Assembly (NCBI GenBank): GCA_012837385.1
Contig: DURH01000020.1
Span: 1 to 64,000, forward strand
DNA length: 64,000 nucleotides
Reading direction: 5' to 3'
From: Bacillota bacterium
GTDB taxonomy: Bacteria; Bacillota; Limnochordia; Darwinibacteriales; Darwinibacteriaceae
This document shows, in pieces, positions 8,427 through 19,502 of the stretch (position 1 is the first letter of the stretch; each line of letters starts with the position of its first letter). A program made the translations under genes and the position numbers. The notes under the pieces are model-generated. The model saw nothing but the letters and a program-made list of their open reading frames with translations, made no database searches and was not told the DNA's origin.

Positions 8427-10028
8427 TTGGAGAATGAAAACAGAGCACAGGTTACTCGAGCAGCTACCGTCGTAATGGCAGCGATTTTAGTCAGCAGGAT
8501 TCTAGGGTTCCTGCGGGAGCGGGCAGTGGCAGAGGTGTTCGGCAGAACAGCTACCACTGACGCCTTTTTTGCAGCTTTTGCACTGCCTGATCTGATGTAT
8601 CAGCTTTTGGTAGGTGGGGCACTAAGCTCCGCCTTTATTCCAGTTTTTACCGAGTATTTGGCCAAGGATGAAGAAAAGGAAGCCTGGTATGTGGCGAGCG
8701 TTTTTCTTAACGCCACTTTTTTGATTCTCCTTGGTATCATGGTCTTGGGCGTGATCTTTACGCCCGTTCTAGCCCCCTTGGTGGGAGTAGGTTTTGCTGG
8801 AGAACACAAGGAACTACTCGTTCTCTTGATGCGGGTAACCTTTCCCGCTGTGTTTTTCACCGCACTAGCGGGGCTGTGCATGGGCGTACTGCATTCGTAC
8901 AAGACCTTCTTTCGCCCTGCCTTGGGGCCCATCATCTACAACCTCTGCCAGATTCTCGGTGCCTATATCTTAGGGCCACTCATGGGCATCATGGCCATGG
9001 CCGTCGGTACAGTGGTGGGGGCGGTGGGCAATTTCTCAGTGCAGATTCCAGAAGTATGGCGCCGGGGGGCCAAGTATTACCGGCCAGTTTTGGACCTCAA
9101 GCACCCTGGCATTAGGCGCATGGTGGAGCTGATGCTGCCGGCCATCTTAGGCTTGTCCATTGCCCAGATTAACGTGATTATCAGCCAAAACCTTGCTTCT
9201 ACCCTGGAGGAAGGCTCCATCGTGGCCCTAAGGCTGGCCAACCGCTTGATCAACTTTCCCTTGGGTATCTTTGCCATGGGAATTTCCACAGCAGTGTTCC
9301 CAACCTTGGCGGGATTGGCAGCTAAGAACGAGCGCCAGGAGTTTATGCGCACCCTTTCCTTTGGCCTGCGCATAGTGGCTTTCATAACCATCCCCTCTGC
9401 TGTGGGCATGGCTTTTTTGAGGGTGCCCATCGTGCGCCTGCTCTTTGAATCTGGGGAGTTTACGGCTGCTGACACCATGGCCACTGCTTTTGCCCTGCTG
9501 TTCTATGTGCCGGGCCTGTTCGCCCAGGCTGCCCTGCAGGTGACGACAAGAGGATTCTATTCCCTGCAAGATACGAAGACTCCAGTGAAAATAGGCTTCT
9601 GGACAGTTGTGGTCAACCTGCTCCTCAGCATCGCTTTCTTGAAGTGGACTGACTTGGGAGCAGGAGGACTAGCCCTTGCCTTCTCCCTCAGCTCCATCGT
9701 CAACGTGGTGTTGGCCTTTATCATTTTGGGCAGAAGGCTCCCCGGCCTGCTCAGCGGGGAGCTGCTCACTACAGTGGTGAAGTCCAGTGCGGCGTCTGTG
9801 GTGATGGGCCTAGCCGCTTGGGCATCAGCTTCTATGTTGGCACGCTATCTGCCCATGGCCAGGAAGCTCGCGCAGACGGTTCAGACTCTGGGATCCATTG
9901 GCGTGGGAGTGCTGGTGTACATGGTGTTGACCGTGATCCTGCGTATGGAGGAGATCAAGTTCGTCTGGGACTTGATAAAGAGAAAGGCGGCAGGGCGCAG
10001 GGCCAAGGGGCAGGAGCAGAGGAGCTAG
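8427..10028 (+). CDS. murJ: MurJ lipid II flippase (MviN family)
   Basis: 533 aa, ILVSRILGFLRERAVAEVFG N-terminus, MATE-like multi-TM; TTG start with RBS. Confidence 0.93.
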   Translation: MENENRAQVTRAATVVMAAILVSRILGFLRERAVAEVFGRTATTDAFFAAFALPDLMYQLLVGGALSSAFIPVFTEYLAKDEEKEAWYVASVFLNATFLILLGIMVLGVIFTPVLAPLVGVGFAGEHKELLVLLMRVTFPAVFFTALAGLCMGVLHSYKTFFRPALGPIIYNLCQILGAYILGPLMGIMAMAVGTVVGAVGNFSVQIPEVWRRGAKYYRPVLDLKHPGIRRMVELMLPAILGLSIAQINVIISQNLASTLEEGSIVALRLANRLINFPLGIFAMGISTAVFPTLAGLAAKNERQEFMRTLSFGLRIVAFITIPSAVGMAFLRVPIVRLLFESGEFTAADTMATAFALLFYVPGLFAQAALQVTTRGFYSLQDTKTPVKIGFWTVVVNLLLSIAFLKWTDLGAGGLALAFSLSSIVNVVLAFIILGRRLPGLLSGELLTTVVKSSAASVVMGLAAWASASMLARYLPMARKLAQTVQTLGSIGVGVLVYMVLTVILRMEEIKFVWDLIKRKAAGRRAKGQEQRS

Positions 10029-10048
10029 GCCTGCTGGCAGTACTTGTT

Positions 10049-10076
10049 TTGCAATTAGTGGGGCCTATGTTATAAT
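10049..10076 (+). promoter_or_regulatory. SigA-type promoter of lepA
   Basis: TTGCAA-16 nt-TATAAT upstream of lepA. Confidence 0.6.
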
Positions 10077-10115
10077 ATCGGCAGGCTACTATTCTATGAA
10101 GGATTTGGTAAGCGT

Positions 10116-11909
10116 ATGGTCCAAAAGAACATTCGCAATTTTTGCATAATCGCCCATATTGATCACGGGAAGTCCACCCTGGCTGATCGCATTCTAGAGG
10201 CCACAGGTGCTGTTAACAAGCGCGAGATGACGGAACAGGTGCTGGATTCCATGGACTTGGAGCGGGAACGGGGCATCACCATCAAACTGAAGGCAGTCCG
10301 CCTCACTTACAGGGCTCAGGATGGGGAAGAGTATTTAATCAATCTAATTGATACCCCGGGGCATGTGGATTTTTCTTACGAAGTGTCCCGCAGTCTAGCT
10401 GCCTGTGAGGGAGCTCTCTTGGTGATAGATGCCTCCCAAGGCGTGGAAGCGCAGACCCTAGCCAATCTCTACTTAGCCCTGGACCACGATTTGGAAATCA
10501 TTCCGGTGATCAACAAAATCGATCTGCCCAATGCGGATCCCGAGAGGGTTCTTAGGGAACTAGAGGATATCGGCCTCTCCAGCGATGAGGCTGTATTGGT
10601 AAGCGCCAGAACTGGACAGGGAATCGATCAGGTGTTGGAGACCATTGTAGAGCGCATTCCACCTCCCCAGGGAGATCCAGGAGCGCCCACCCGCGCCATG
10701 ATCTTCGATTCCCATTACGATCAATACCGCGGTGCAGTGGCTTACGCAAGGGTGGTGGAAGGCACCATCCGGGTTGGTGATGTGATCCAAATGATGAGCA
10801 CAGGGCGCAGATTCGAAGTCGCCAATCTAGGAGTGCTCCAGCCCCACTTTGTCCCAGTGGATTCCCTGGGTCCAGGCGAAGTTGGCTGCGTTTTAGCCAG
10901 CATGAAGGACGTGCGGGATACCCGGGTTGGCGATACTATCACCACTGCCAGCAGGCCAGCCACGGTTCCCTTGTCTGGCTACCGGCCAGCTAAGCCCATG
11001 GTGTACTGCGGGCTGTACCCCGTTGTTAATGAAGAATACACTCTGCTCAGGGATGCCCTGGATAAGCTGCAGCTTAACGATGCGGCTCTAACATATGAAG
11101 CGGAATCCTCAGCCGCCCTTGGTTTTGGCTACCGCTGCGGTTTTTTGGGGCTCTTGCACCTGGAGATTGTGCAGGAACGCCTAGAGCGGGAATTCGATCT
11201 AAACCTGATTACCACTGCTCCTAGTGTGGTCTACAGGGTGGTTCTCACCGACGGCAGCGTGAAGGAAATTGATAATCCCACTGCCATGCCTGCAGTGACC
11301 CAAATCGAGCATATTGAAGAGCCCTTTGTACGGGCCACCATTTTGGTGCCTGATGAGTTCATCGGCCCCGTTATGGAGGTCTGCCAGGATCGTCGTGGTG
11401 TGTTTGTAAACATGGAGTATATTACGCCAGAGCGGGCTAGGCTGGAGTACGAACTGCCCCTGGCAGAGATTCTGATGGATTTCTTTGATCGCTTGAAGTC
11501 CCGTACCAAGGGTTACGCGTCTCTGGACTACGAGTTCATCGGGTATATGCCATCTGACGTGGTCAAGCTGGACATCCTCCTCAACGGCAATCCAGTAGAT
11601 GCCCTGTCCATTATCGTGCATAAGGATAAGGCTGTGACCCGGGGCCGTGCCCTGGCGGAGAAGCTGAAGGAAGTAATTCCCCGTCAGCAGTTTGAAGTGC
11701 CCATTCAAGCAGCCATCGGCAACAAGATTATCGCACGGGAAACGGTGCGGGCCTTGCGTAAGGATGTCCTGGCTAAGTGCTATGGCGGTGACGTGAGCCG
11801 TAAACGCAAGCTGTTGGAGAAGCAGAAGGAGGGCAAGAAGCGCATGAAGAGCCTGGGCAATGTGGAAGTTCCCCAGGAGGCTTTCATGGCCATCTTGCAG
11901 GTAGATTAG
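10116..11909 (+). CDS. lepA: Elongation factor 4
   Basis: [21 protein letters not shown]; full-length LepA GTPase. Confidence 0.98.
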   Translation: MVQKNIRNFCIIAHIDHGKSTLADRILEATGAVNKREMTEQVLDSMDLERERGITIKLKAVRLTYRAQDGEEYLINLIDTPGHVDFSYEVSRSLAACEGALLVIDASQGVEAQTLANLYLALDHDLEIIPVINKIDLPNADPERVLRELEDIGLSSDEAVLVSARTGQGIDQVLETIVERIPPPQGDPGAPTRAMIFDSHYDQYRGAVAYARVVEGTIRVGDVIQMMSTGRRFEVANLGVLQPHFVPVDSLGPGEVGCVLASMKDVRDTRVGDTITTASRPATVPLSGYRPAKPMVYCGLYPVVNEEYTLLRDALDKLQLNDAALTYEAESSAALGFGYRCGFLGLLHLEIVQERLEREFDLNLITTAPSVVYRVVLTDGSVKEIDNPTAMPAVTQIEHIEEPFVRATILVPDEFIGPVMEVCQDRRGVFVNMEYITPERARLEYELPLAEILMDFFDRLKSRTKGYASLDYEFIGYMPSDVVKLDILLNGNPVDALSIIVHKDKAVTRGRALAEKLKEVIPRQQFEVPIQAAIGNKIIARETVRALRKDVLAKCYGGDVSRKRKLLEKQKEGKKRMKSLGNVEVPQEAFMAILQVD

Positions 11910-11917
11910 GTGATTCT

Positions 11918-13090
11918 ATGGGTGTCTATGTACACATCCCATTCTGTGAGCAAAAATGTTCGTATTGTGATTTCTATTCGGTAGTTGTTGGTGCTGGGGA
12001 GTTTTCTTCCCTCACTGACAACTACCTTGTTTCTCTGCGCCAAGAGGCGCTCTATTATCGCGCCCTTTGGGGTGACAGCCCCTTGACCACCATTTTTTTC
12101 GGCGGAGGCACGCCCAGCCTGCTGCCCCCAGAGAAGCTGGCTGACCTTATTGCCTTTCTCCGAACAGAGCTGCCCTTTGTCACAGATCCTGAGATTACCA
12201 TAGAGGCCAATCCCCATTCCCTGACTGAAGCTGGTGCAGAAGCCTTGGCTGCAGCGGGGGTGAACAGGGTGAGCCTGGGAGCCCAATCTTTTCAAGATGA
12301 TCTCCTGAAAGCTATCGGCCGGTTGCACAGAGCCGAACAGATTAGCGAGAGCGTCCGCAGCCTCAGGAGAGCCGGCATTGACAACATCAACCTGGATCTG
12401 ATTTTCGGTCTTCCAGGCCAGAGTGTCCGGCACTGGCAGGAGACTTTGGAGCAAGCGGCAGCTCTGCAGCCTACCCACCTTTCCTGCTACGCCCTGATTC
12501 TGGAGCCGGGTACACCGCTGGCGGCCTGGCACGAAGCAGGCTTGGTGCAGCTCCCTAATGACGATGACCAAGCGGATATGTATGGTCTGGCCAGAAGCCT
12601 GTTGCGGAGTGCTGGCTATGAACACTATGAGATTTCCAACTTCTGCCTTCCCGGCTGCGCCTGCCAGCACAACCTCCTCTATTGGCGCAACCGGCCCCAC
12701 ATCGCCTTGGGCACCGCGGCTGCTGGCTATGTGAACAGGTGCCGCTACATCAACGCTCCCGATTTGCATGGTTATCTGCAGTCCTGGCAGAGCGGGAATC
12801 CCAACTACCTTGAATGTGAGCAAGTGGGCGTTGAACAGGAAATGGACGATACCATGATGGTAGGGATGCGCCTGATCGCAGGGGTAGCCGAGGAGGAGTT
12901 CCGCCACCGCTTTGGCGTAAGCTATTGGGATGTGTATGGAGAGGAGATAACTGAGCTGGTGGAAAGAGGTCTGGTGGTAGAAGTGGAGGGCTCCCTGCGA
13001 GTTACCGAGCAGGGATTGTTCCTGGAAAACATGGTTTCTGGCGCCTTCTTGAGGGGAGCAGGCCCCCTTGACAAAGGGGGGGCAAAGTGA
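11918..13090 (+). CDS. hemW: HemW, radical SAM coproporphyrinogen-III-oxidase-like heme chaperone
   Basis: VYVHIPFCEQKCSYCDFYS; FFGGGTPSLL; located between lepA and hrcA. Confidence 0.95.
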   Translation: MGVYVHIPFCEQKCSYCDFYSVVVGAGEFSSLTDNYLVSLRQEALYYRALWGDSPLTTIFFGGGTPSLLPPEKLADLIAFLRTELPFVTDPEITIEANPHSLTEAGAEALAAAGVNRVSLGAQSFQDDLLKAIGRLHRAEQISESVRSLRRAGIDNINLDLIFGLPGQSVRHWQETLEQAAALQPTHLSCYALILEPGTPLAAWHEAGLVQLPNDDDQADMYGLARSLLRSAGYEHYEISNFCLPGCACQHNLLYWRNRPHIALGTAAAGYVNRCRYINAPDLHGYLQSWQSGNPNYLECEQVGVEQEMDDTMMVGMRLIAGVAEEEFRHRFGVSYWDVYGEEITELVERGLVVEVEGSLRVTEQGLFLENMVSGAFLRGAGPLDKGGAK

Positions 13091-13096
13091 TATTTT
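13068..13096 (+). promoter_or_regulatory. SigA promoter of the hrcA operon (overlaps the 3' end of hemW)
   Basis: TTGACA (13068-13073)-17 nt-TATTTT (13091-13096). Confidence 0.75.
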
Positions 13097-13110
13097 ATGG
13101 TTGGGATCTG

Positions 13111-13137
13111 TTAGCACTCTCTCGTGTTGAGTGCTAA
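13111..13137 (+). promoter_or_regulatory. CIRCE operator (HrcA binding site)
   Basis: TTAGCACTC-N9-GAGTGCTAA exact inverted repeat. Confidence 0.98.
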
Positions 13138-13153
13138 AAGGAGGGTGAAGGTC

Positions 13154-14173
13154 ATGTTGGACGAACGCAAGCGGCTGGTGCTCCGGGCGATTATTGACAG
13201 TTATATTGAAACAGCTGAGCCTGTGGGATCACGGACGATTGCGCGCAAACATGATTTGGGCGTCTCACCAGCAACCATCCGCAATGAAATGGCTGATTTA
13301 GAGGAAACGGGCTATCTGGAGCAGCCGCATGTTTCTGCCGGAAGAATCCCTTCAGACAAGGGTTACCGCTTTTACGTTGATGCACTCATGGAGCCGCATC
13401 GTTTTTCCCAAAACGAAGTGGAGAGAATCGAGAAGGAACTGCTCGATGCACAGCTCACCCCTGAAAGGGCACTCCATGAGGCCGCCAGGCTCCTGTCCAT
13501 GCTCACCGACTCCGTGTCCTTAGTTCTAGCCCCGAGCACGGATCAGTTAGTGTTCAAGCACGTGCAGCTGGTGTGTTTAGAGCCAACAGGAATCCTTGTT
13601 ACCCTCGTTTTGCACCCCATGACTGTGAAAAACCGCCTCATACGCACGAAGCGGGAGTACTCTCCTGAAGAGATCAGTGAGATTTCCAAAGCGCTCAACA
13701 AGAAGCTTAAGGGAATCACTTACAGACAGCTGAGCGTCACGATGTTCAATGAAATCATCGGCGATTTCGGGGAGATTGGACGGGTCTTGGTGGAGCTTGT
13801 ACTGCAGGGCTTAGCCGAGGAAAAGGAAGAGCAGATTTACGCCACCGGTGCGTCCAATATTCTTACGCAACCGGAGTTTCGCGATGTGCAGAGGGCTGTG
13901 GCCATCTTCGAGGCCCTCGAGCAGAAGGAACTGCTGCTCAAGATGTTGGGCACAGCCGCCAAGTCAAGCGGTGTGCAGATAGTGATCGGGCAGGAAAACA
14001 CCTACAGCGCTATGCAGTCCTGCAGTGTGGTGACCTGTACCTACTATGTGGGAAATGATGTGGTGGGTACCCTGGGAGTGTTGGGGCCGACCCGCATGGA
14101 CTATCCCAAGGTGGTATCCGCCGTGAATCTGGTGGCGCAGACGGTGAGTCTGCTGCTTACTAGAGATAAATAG
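13154..14173 (+). CDS. hrcA: Heat-inducible transcription repressor HrcA
   Basis: MLDERKRLVLRAIIDSYIETAEPVGSRTIARK; ATG 13154 after RBS AAGGAGGGTG; the annotated TTG start at 13124 lies inside CIRCE. Confidence 0.97.
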   Translation: MLDERKRLVLRAIIDSYIETAEPVGSRTIARKHDLGVSPATIRNEMADLEETGYLEQPHVSAGRIPSDKGYRFYVDALMEPHRFSQNEVERIEKELLDAQLTPERALHEAARLLSMLTDSVSLVLAPSTDQLVFKHVQLVCLEPTGILVTLVLHPMTVKNRLIRTKREYSPEEISEISKALNKKLKGITYRQLSVTMFNEIIGDFGEIGRVLVELVLQGLAEEKEEQIYATGASNILTQPEFRDVQRAVAIFEALEQKELLLKMLGTAAKSSGVQIVIGQENTYSAMQSCSVVTCTYYVGNDVVGTLGVLGPTRMDYPKVVSAVNLVAQTVSLLLTRDK

Positions 14174-14230
14174 GTTGAGGAAGTGACCTTTGGCAGCAGA
14201 GGTCACTTTATTGAGGAAGGAGGTACCCAG

Positions 14231-14815
14231 GTGACAGAGAGAGACGAGAAGGTGGAGGAGACAGAAGAGGCAGCAGAAGAGGTTGTAGAAGAGGCCGCTG
14301 AGGGTGCTCAGGTGGTAGAGCAGGACACTTCAGAGTGGATGGAACAGGTGGGCCAGCTGGAGCGGGAAAAGGCTCAGCTTGCTCAACAGCTGCTGCGCCT
14401 CAAGGCAGACTTTGAAAACTTCCGGCGCAGAACCAACAATCAGTTGGAGAACATCCGCTTGGAGGCCAATGAAGAGCTTCTGAAAGATCTTCTGCCCGTT
14501 CTGGACAATTTCGAGCGTGCACTGCAGTCGAAAAGGGATGACCAAGATCAGGATCCCTTTTTCCAAGGTATGGAGCTGGTGCACAAGGGTCTCCAGTCTG
14601 CCCTGGCCAATCACGGGCTTAGGCCCATTGAAGCAGTCGGGCAGCCCTTTGATCCGAATCTGCACGAAGCGGTAGCTATGCACGGTGCAGGAGGAGATGA
14701 GCTGTGGGTGCTAGCCCAGGTTCAGACGGGTTACTTATTATACGATAAAGTACTGAGACATACTAAGGTATTAGTAGGCCAGAGTGAGGAGGAAGAGAGT
14801 CAATGTCAAAAGTAA
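14231..14815 (+). CDS. grpE: Nucleotide exchange factor GrpE
   Basis: [18 protein letters not shown]...[12 protein letters not shown]...; GTG start 14231 after AAGGAGGTACC. Confidence 0.95.
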   Translation: MTERDEKVEETEEAAEEVVEEAAEGAQVVEQDTSEWMEQVGQLEREKAQLAQQLLRLKADFENFRRRTNNQLENIRLEANEELLKDLLPVLDNFERALQSKRDDQDQDPFFQGMELVHKGLQSALANHGLRPIEAVGQPFDPNLHEAVAMHGAGGDELWVLAQVQTGYLLYDKVLRHTKVLVGQSEEEESQCQK

Positions 14816-16632
14816 TCGGTATTGACCTAGGAACGACGAATTCCGTCGTAGCGGTAATGGAAGGCGGAGAACCGATCGTTATCCCCAACGCTGAAGGTTC
14901 TAGAACAACGCCTTCCGTTGTAGCTTTTACTAAGGATGGTGAGCGCCTGGTAGGCCAGGCAGCCAAGAGGCAGGCGGTGACCAATCCTGAGCGCACCATT
15001 GCTTCTATTAAGCGCCACATGGGCACAGATTATAAGGTTACCATAGATGGCAGACAGATGACGCCTCAGGAGATCTCTGCCTTGATTCTGCGCAAGCTGA
15101 AGGAAGAGGCTGAGGCCTATCTGGGCGAACAAGTAGACAAGGCTGTAATTACAGTTCCTGCTTATTTCACCGACGCCCAGAGGCAGGCTACCAAGGACGC
15201 GGGTACCATCGCCGGTCTGGAGGTTCTGCGCATCATCAACGAACCGACAGCTGCCGCGTTGGCCTATGGTCTCGACAAGGAGCATGAGCAGACTCTGCTG
15301 GTCTTCGACTTGGGCGGCGGAACCTTTGACGTGTCCATTTTGGAACTGGACGAAGGTTATGTAGGCGTTAAGGCAACAAGCGGTAACAACCGCTTGGGCG
15401 GAGATGACTTTGACCAACGCATTATGGACTACTTAGCCCGGGAGTTCAGGAAGGAAACGGGCATAGACCTGACTCAGGACAAAATGGCTATGCAGAGGCT
15501 GAAGGAAGCCGCGGAAAAGGCAAAAATCGAACTTTCTGGCTTACTGCAGACCACCATTAACCTACCCTTTATCAGCGCGACTTCAGCTGGTCCTGTGCAT
15601 CTGGACATGACGCTGACCCGCGCCAAGTTTAATGAGCTTACCGCCGACTTGGTGGAGAAAACCATGGGGCCTATCCGTCAAGCTCTATCCGATGCTGGCT
15701 TGCAGCCTCACCAAGTGGATCGAGTGATCTTGGTGGGCGGTTCCACGCGCATTCCAGCGGTGCAAGAAGCTATCGAAAAGCTGATGGGCAAGGAAGCCTA
15801 CAAGGGCATTAACCCAGATGAGTGCGTTGCTTTGGGTGCCGCGGTGCAGGCGGGTGTTCTGGGCGGTGAATTTGACCAAGGCAAGGGCCTGGTCTTAGTG
15901 GACGTTACTCCACTCTCTTTGGGAATTGAGACCCTCGGCGGTGTGATGACCACCCTGATTAAGCGCAACACCAGTATTCCCTGTCGGGAAACCAAGGTCT
16001 TTACCACCGCCGCTGACAATCAGCCCGCTGTGGATATCCATGTGCTCCAAGGCGAACGCCCCATGGCAGCCGATAATGTGACGTTAGGGCGCTTTCAGCT
16101 TACAGGGATCCCCCCGGCTCCCCGCGGTGTGCCTCAAATTGAGGTGACATTTGATATTGACAGAAATGGTATTGTCAATGTCACGGCCAAGGATAAGGGA
16201 ACAGGCCGGGAGCAGACTATTACGGTTACTTCTTCCACCGGTTTGACCGAAACTGACATTGATAGGCTGGTCAAGGAAGCCGAAGAGCACGCAGAAGAAG
16301 ACCGCAAGAAGCGGGAAGCTATCGAACTGCGCAACAACGCTGATAACGCCATTTGGGCCACGGAGCGGACCCTCAAGGAGCTGGGCGACAAAGTGACAGC
16401 GGATCAGAAGGCTGAAGTGGAGTCGGCCAAAGAGGCACTGAAGGCAGCCATGGAAAAGGACGATCTAGAAGAGATCAAGGCGAAGATGAAGAATCTGGAT
16501 GAGGTTATGCACCGCATTTCGGAGCGCCTGTATCAGCAGGCTCAGGCTGAAGGTGCCCAGGCCGGCGCTGCAGGACAAACCCAGACCAGTGATGAAGATA
16601 TAGTGGACGCTGACTACACTGAGGAAACATAG
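14803..16632 (+). CDS. dnaK: Molecular chaperone DnaK
   Basis: [21 protein letters not shown]; full-length Hsp70. Confidence 0.99.
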   Translation: MSKVIGIDLGTTNSVVAVMEGGEPIVIPNAEGSRTTPSVVAFTKDGERLVGQAAKRQAVTNPERTIASIKRHMGTDYKVTIDGRQMTPQEISALILRKLKEEAEAYLGEQVDKAVITVPAYFTDAQRQATKDAGTIAGLEVLRIINEPTAAALAYGLDKEHEQTLLVFDLGGGTFDVSILELDEGYVGVKATSGNNRLGGDDFDQRIMDYLAREFRKETGIDLTQDKMAMQRLKEAAEKAKIELSGLLQTTINLPFISATSAGPVHLDMTLTRAKFNELTADLVEKTMGPIRQALSDAGLQPHQVDRVILVGGSTRIPAVQEAIEKLMGKEAYKGINPDECVALGAAVQAGVLGGEFDQGKGLVLVDVTPLSLGIETLGGVMTTLIKRNTSIPCRETKVFTTAADNQPAVDIHVLQGERPMAADNVTLGRFQLTGIPPAPRGVPQIEVTFDIDRNGIVNVTAKDKGTGREQTITVTSSTGLTETDIDRLVKEAEEHAEEDRKKREAIELRNNADNAIWATERTLKELGDKVTADQKAEVESAKEALKAAMEKDDLEEIKAKMKNLDEVMHRISERLYQQAQAEGAQAGAAGQTQTSDEDIVDADYTEET

Positions 16633-16660
16633 GTCAGCGCCGAAAAAGGCGGTGTAACGC

Positions 16661-17782
16661 TTGGCGAAAGAGGATTATTATGACGTCTTAGGCGTTCCCA
16701 GAGGCGCATCCGACGAGGAAATTAAGAAAGCCTACCGCAAACTGGCTAGGAAGTATCATCCAGATGTGAACCAAGATCCAGGGGCGGAGGATCGCTTTAA
16801 GGTTATCAACGAAGCCTATGCCGTTTTGGGCGATCCAGAACGGAGAGCTCAATATGACCAGTTCGGGCATGCTGCCTTTGACGATATGGGCCCCGGCGGA
16901 TTCGGAGGATTCGGCGGTTTTGGCTTTGAAGATCTAGGAGACATATTCAGCGAATTCTTCGGAGGTGGGTTTGGCACCCGTCAATCCCACAGGCCCCAAA
17001 GGGGAGCCGATCTGCGGTATGAAGTGGTGGTATCTTTTGAACAAGCTGCCTTTGGTTTGGAAACGGATCTCACCATCCCCCGTACCGAAATCTGCGAGCA
17101 CTGCCATGGCAACCAGGCAGAACCAGGCACTCCCATCGTGACCTGCCCCGAGTGTCATGGGAGCGGCCAGGTCCGCTTTGTGCAGCAGACTCCCTTTGGC
17201 CAGATCGCAACCACCAGGACCTGCACCCGCTGCCAGGGTGAAGGAAAAACCTTTGATACTCCGTGTACGGTGTGCCACGGCAGCGGCACCCAGCGCAAGA
17301 CGGCCACAGTGAAGGTGAAGATACCAGCGGGGATCAATAATGGGCAGAGCCTGCGCTTAGCAGGTAAGGGTGAAGCTGGCTATAGGGGTGGGCCGCCGGG
17401 AGACCTGTTGGTTTCTGTGCGGGTGAAGCCTCACGAACTGTTCCGCAGGGAAGGGCAGAATGTAATTCTTGAGACCTCCATCTCCTTTGTTCAGGCTGCC
17501 TTGGGTGATGAGATTGAGGTACCAACGCTGGACGGCAATGTGAAACTGCGCATTCCAGAGGGGACTCAATCAGGCAGAGTGCTGCGCCTTCGGGGCAAGG
17601 GCATTCCCCATCTGCGCGGCTCGGGACGGGGCGACCAGATGGTGCACATCAAGGTCGTGACGCCGACGAAGCTCACTGCGAAACAGAAGGAACTGCTCCG
17701 GGAGTTTGCTAAAGCGGGAGGAACTGACCTGCCCGATGAGAATAAAGGATTCTTTGAGCGCATGAAGGATGCTCTGCGCTGA
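16661..17782 (+). CDS. dnaJ: Molecular chaperone DnaJ
   Basis: [33 protein letters not shown]-rich region; CxxCxG zinc repeats. Confidence 0.98.
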   Translation: MAKEDYYDVLGVPRGASDEEIKKAYRKLARKYHPDVNQDPGAEDRFKVINEAYAVLGDPERRAQYDQFGHAAFDDMGPGGFGGFGGFGFEDLGDIFSEFFGGGFGTRQSHRPQRGADLRYEVVVSFEQAAFGLETDLTIPRTEICEHCHGNQAEPGTPIVTCPECHGSGQVRFVQQTPFGQIATTRTCTRCQGEGKTFDTPCTVCHGSGTQRKTATVKVKIPAGINNGQSLRLAGKGEAGYRGGPPGDLLVSVRVKPHELFRREGQNVILETSISFVQAALGDEIEVPTLDGNVKLRIPEGTQSGRVLRLRGKGIPHLRGSGRGDQMVHIKVVTPTKLTAKQKELLREFAKAGGTDLPDENKGFFERMKDALR

Positions 17783-17786
17783 GTGG

Positions 17787-17805
17787 GCTGCCCCTTGGGG
17801 GCAGC
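17787..17805 (+). terminator. Hairpin after dnaJ (no U-tract)
   Basis: GCTGCCCC-TTG-GGGGCAGC perfect stem. Confidence 0.4.
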
Positions 17806-17836
17806 TCTTGGCTTACATTGAGAAAGGGGAAAACCC

Positions 17837-18760
17837 ATGACAGGCTGGCAGGAATTGAGGATAGTGATAAACCGGACTGCACTAGAAGGTGCCTATGCTG
17901 TGTTGAGTAAGTGGGGCATTGACAGCTTCGCCGTAGAAGATTCTGACCTGATGGATCAAGCCCAGCGGTTGGGCTGGGGAGATTATTTCCCCGACGTTGA
18001 GCCCTCTGAGCAGGCGACCATCATCTGTTATTTGGCAGAGGACAGGCTCAGCAAGGATCAGCAGGAGGAGCTGAGAAGGGATCTGCTGAACTTGAGAGAA
18101 TTCGGTTTTGACCCTGGGCCGCTGGTTGTTTCCGAAGGCCAAGTGCAGGAAGAAGACTGGGCTCATGCTTGGAAAGCGTACTACCATCCTCTGCGCATCG
18201 GACAGGTTTTGATTCAGCCTGCTTGGGAGGCCTTGGAACGGGATCCTGGCCCGGGACAGATTGTCGTGGAGCTTGATCCTGGTATGGCCTTTGGCACTGG
18301 AACCCATCCCTCCACAGCGATGTGTATCGAGCTTCTCCAACACCTCAACCTGGAGGGCCGGTTGGTGTGGGATATCGGTACGGGTTCGGGAATTCTCGCC
18401 ATTGTCGCAGCCAAACTGGGAGCGCAGGTGGAGGCGGTGGACATTGATGCAGTGGCTGTGCGGGCAGCCAAGGAGAACCGGGATCTCAACGGGCTCAGTT
18501 TTCCCGTTTCCCAGGGAACCCTGGAGAATCTGCAGGGAGGGCCCCAGGTGATTGTGGCCAATATCGTAGCCCATGTGATCCTGCCGATGCTCCCGGAAGT
18601 ACAGAGGGTACTTTCGCCCAAAGGATACTTTATTGCTTCCGGTGTGATTATGGAGCGCGATGGGGAGATCCTCTCTGCCGCCAAGGAGGCGGGGCTCAGG
18701 CTTCTGCGCAGGAAAGAACAGGGAGAATGGGCGGCTTATCTATTCCAGAGAGGTGATTGA
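17837..18760 (+). CDS. prmA: Ribosomal protein L11 methyltransferase
   Basis: ELDPGMAFGTGTHPSTAMCIELL; VWDIGTGSGILAI. Confidence 0.96.
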   Translation: MTGWQELRIVINRTALEGAYAVLSKWGIDSFAVEDSDLMDQAQRLGWGDYFPDVEPSEQATIICYLAEDRLSKDQQEELRRDLLNLREFGFDPGPLVVSEGQVQEEDWAHAWKAYYHPLRIGQVLIQPAWEALERDPGPGQIVVELDPGMAFGTGTHPSTAMCIELLQHLNLEGRLVWDIGTGSGILAIVAAKLGAQVEAVDIDAVAVRAAKENRDLNGLSFPVSQGTLENLQGGPQVIVANIVAHVILPMLPEVQRVLSPKGYFIASGVIMERDGEILSAAKEAGLRLLRRKEQGEWAAYLFQRGD

Positions 18761-19502
18761 TCTGGCGCGTTTTTTTGTATCAGAAGATCAGCTGCGCCTT
18801 GGTGTAGTGGAGATTTCGGGGGACGATGCCCATCATATCGCTAAAGTGCTGAGGCTTCAGGCAGGTGATGTGGTGGAATGTGTGGATCCCCAGGGATTGG
18901 TGCATGTGGTGCGCTTGGAAAAGGTCGGGACTGTAGTCCAAGGACAGGTGGAAGAAACGAGAGAGGGTTTACAAGAGTCTCCCCTTCATTTAGTATTGTT
19001 TCAGGGATTGCCTAAAGGGGACAAGATGGATTATGTGGTCCAGAAAGCTGTAGAGTTGGGGGCCGCGGAGATTGTGCCCTTTACTTCCCGGTATACAGTG
19101 GTCAAGCTGGGTGCCAAACAAGAGGAGAACAGGAAGAAGCGCTGGGAGCGCATTGCTCTGGAAGCTGCTAAGCAGTGCGGCCGCACTCGCCTGCCCCAGG
19201 TGGGGGAGGTATATTCTTTCGCTGAACTGGTTGCTAGAGTGGGGGAAACAGTCAGTGAGGATCACGTGGTTTTAGCTGCTTATGAGGCTGAGCGAAGTGC
19301 CGGAATCGCCCAAATCTCGGGAACCCCCCGTGCCGTCTCTGTGATAGTCGGCCCGGAAGGAGGATTTGCCCCTGAGGAAATGGCGCAGCTGCAGCAGGCT
19401 GGCGCTTCAGTTATCACCCTGGGTCCTCGCATTTTGCGGACTGAGACCGCGGGCTTGGTGGCACTCAGCATATTAGGATATAGATGGGGAGATTTGGGAT
19501 GA
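18753..19502 (+). CDS. rsmE: 16S rRNA (uracil1498-N3)-methyltransferase
   Basis: ARFFVSEDQL...VGPEGGFAPEE...LGPRILRTETAGL; exact start uncertain (overlaps prmA end). Confidence 0.93.
   Translation: MIDLARFFVSEDQLRLGVVEISGDDAHHIAKVLRLQAGDVVECVDPQGLVHVVRLEKVGTVVQGQVEETREGLQESPLHLVLFQGLPKGDKMDYVVQKAVELGAAEIVPFTSRYTVVKLGAKQEENRKKRWERIALEAAKQCGRTRLPQVGEVYSFAELVARVGETVSEDHVVLAAYEAERSAGIAQISGTPRAVSVIVGPEGGFAPEEMAQLQQAGASVITLGPRILRTETAGLVALSILGYRWGDLG

Noticed and set aside
11906-13117. 403-aa minus-strand ORF
   Set aside because: Lies wholly antisense to hemW, whose protein is recognisable along its full length; the minus-strand protein has no recognisable motifs. Treated as a codon-usage shadow ORF.
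17882-18574. 230-aa minus-strand ORF
   Set aside because: Antisense to prmA; no independent support.
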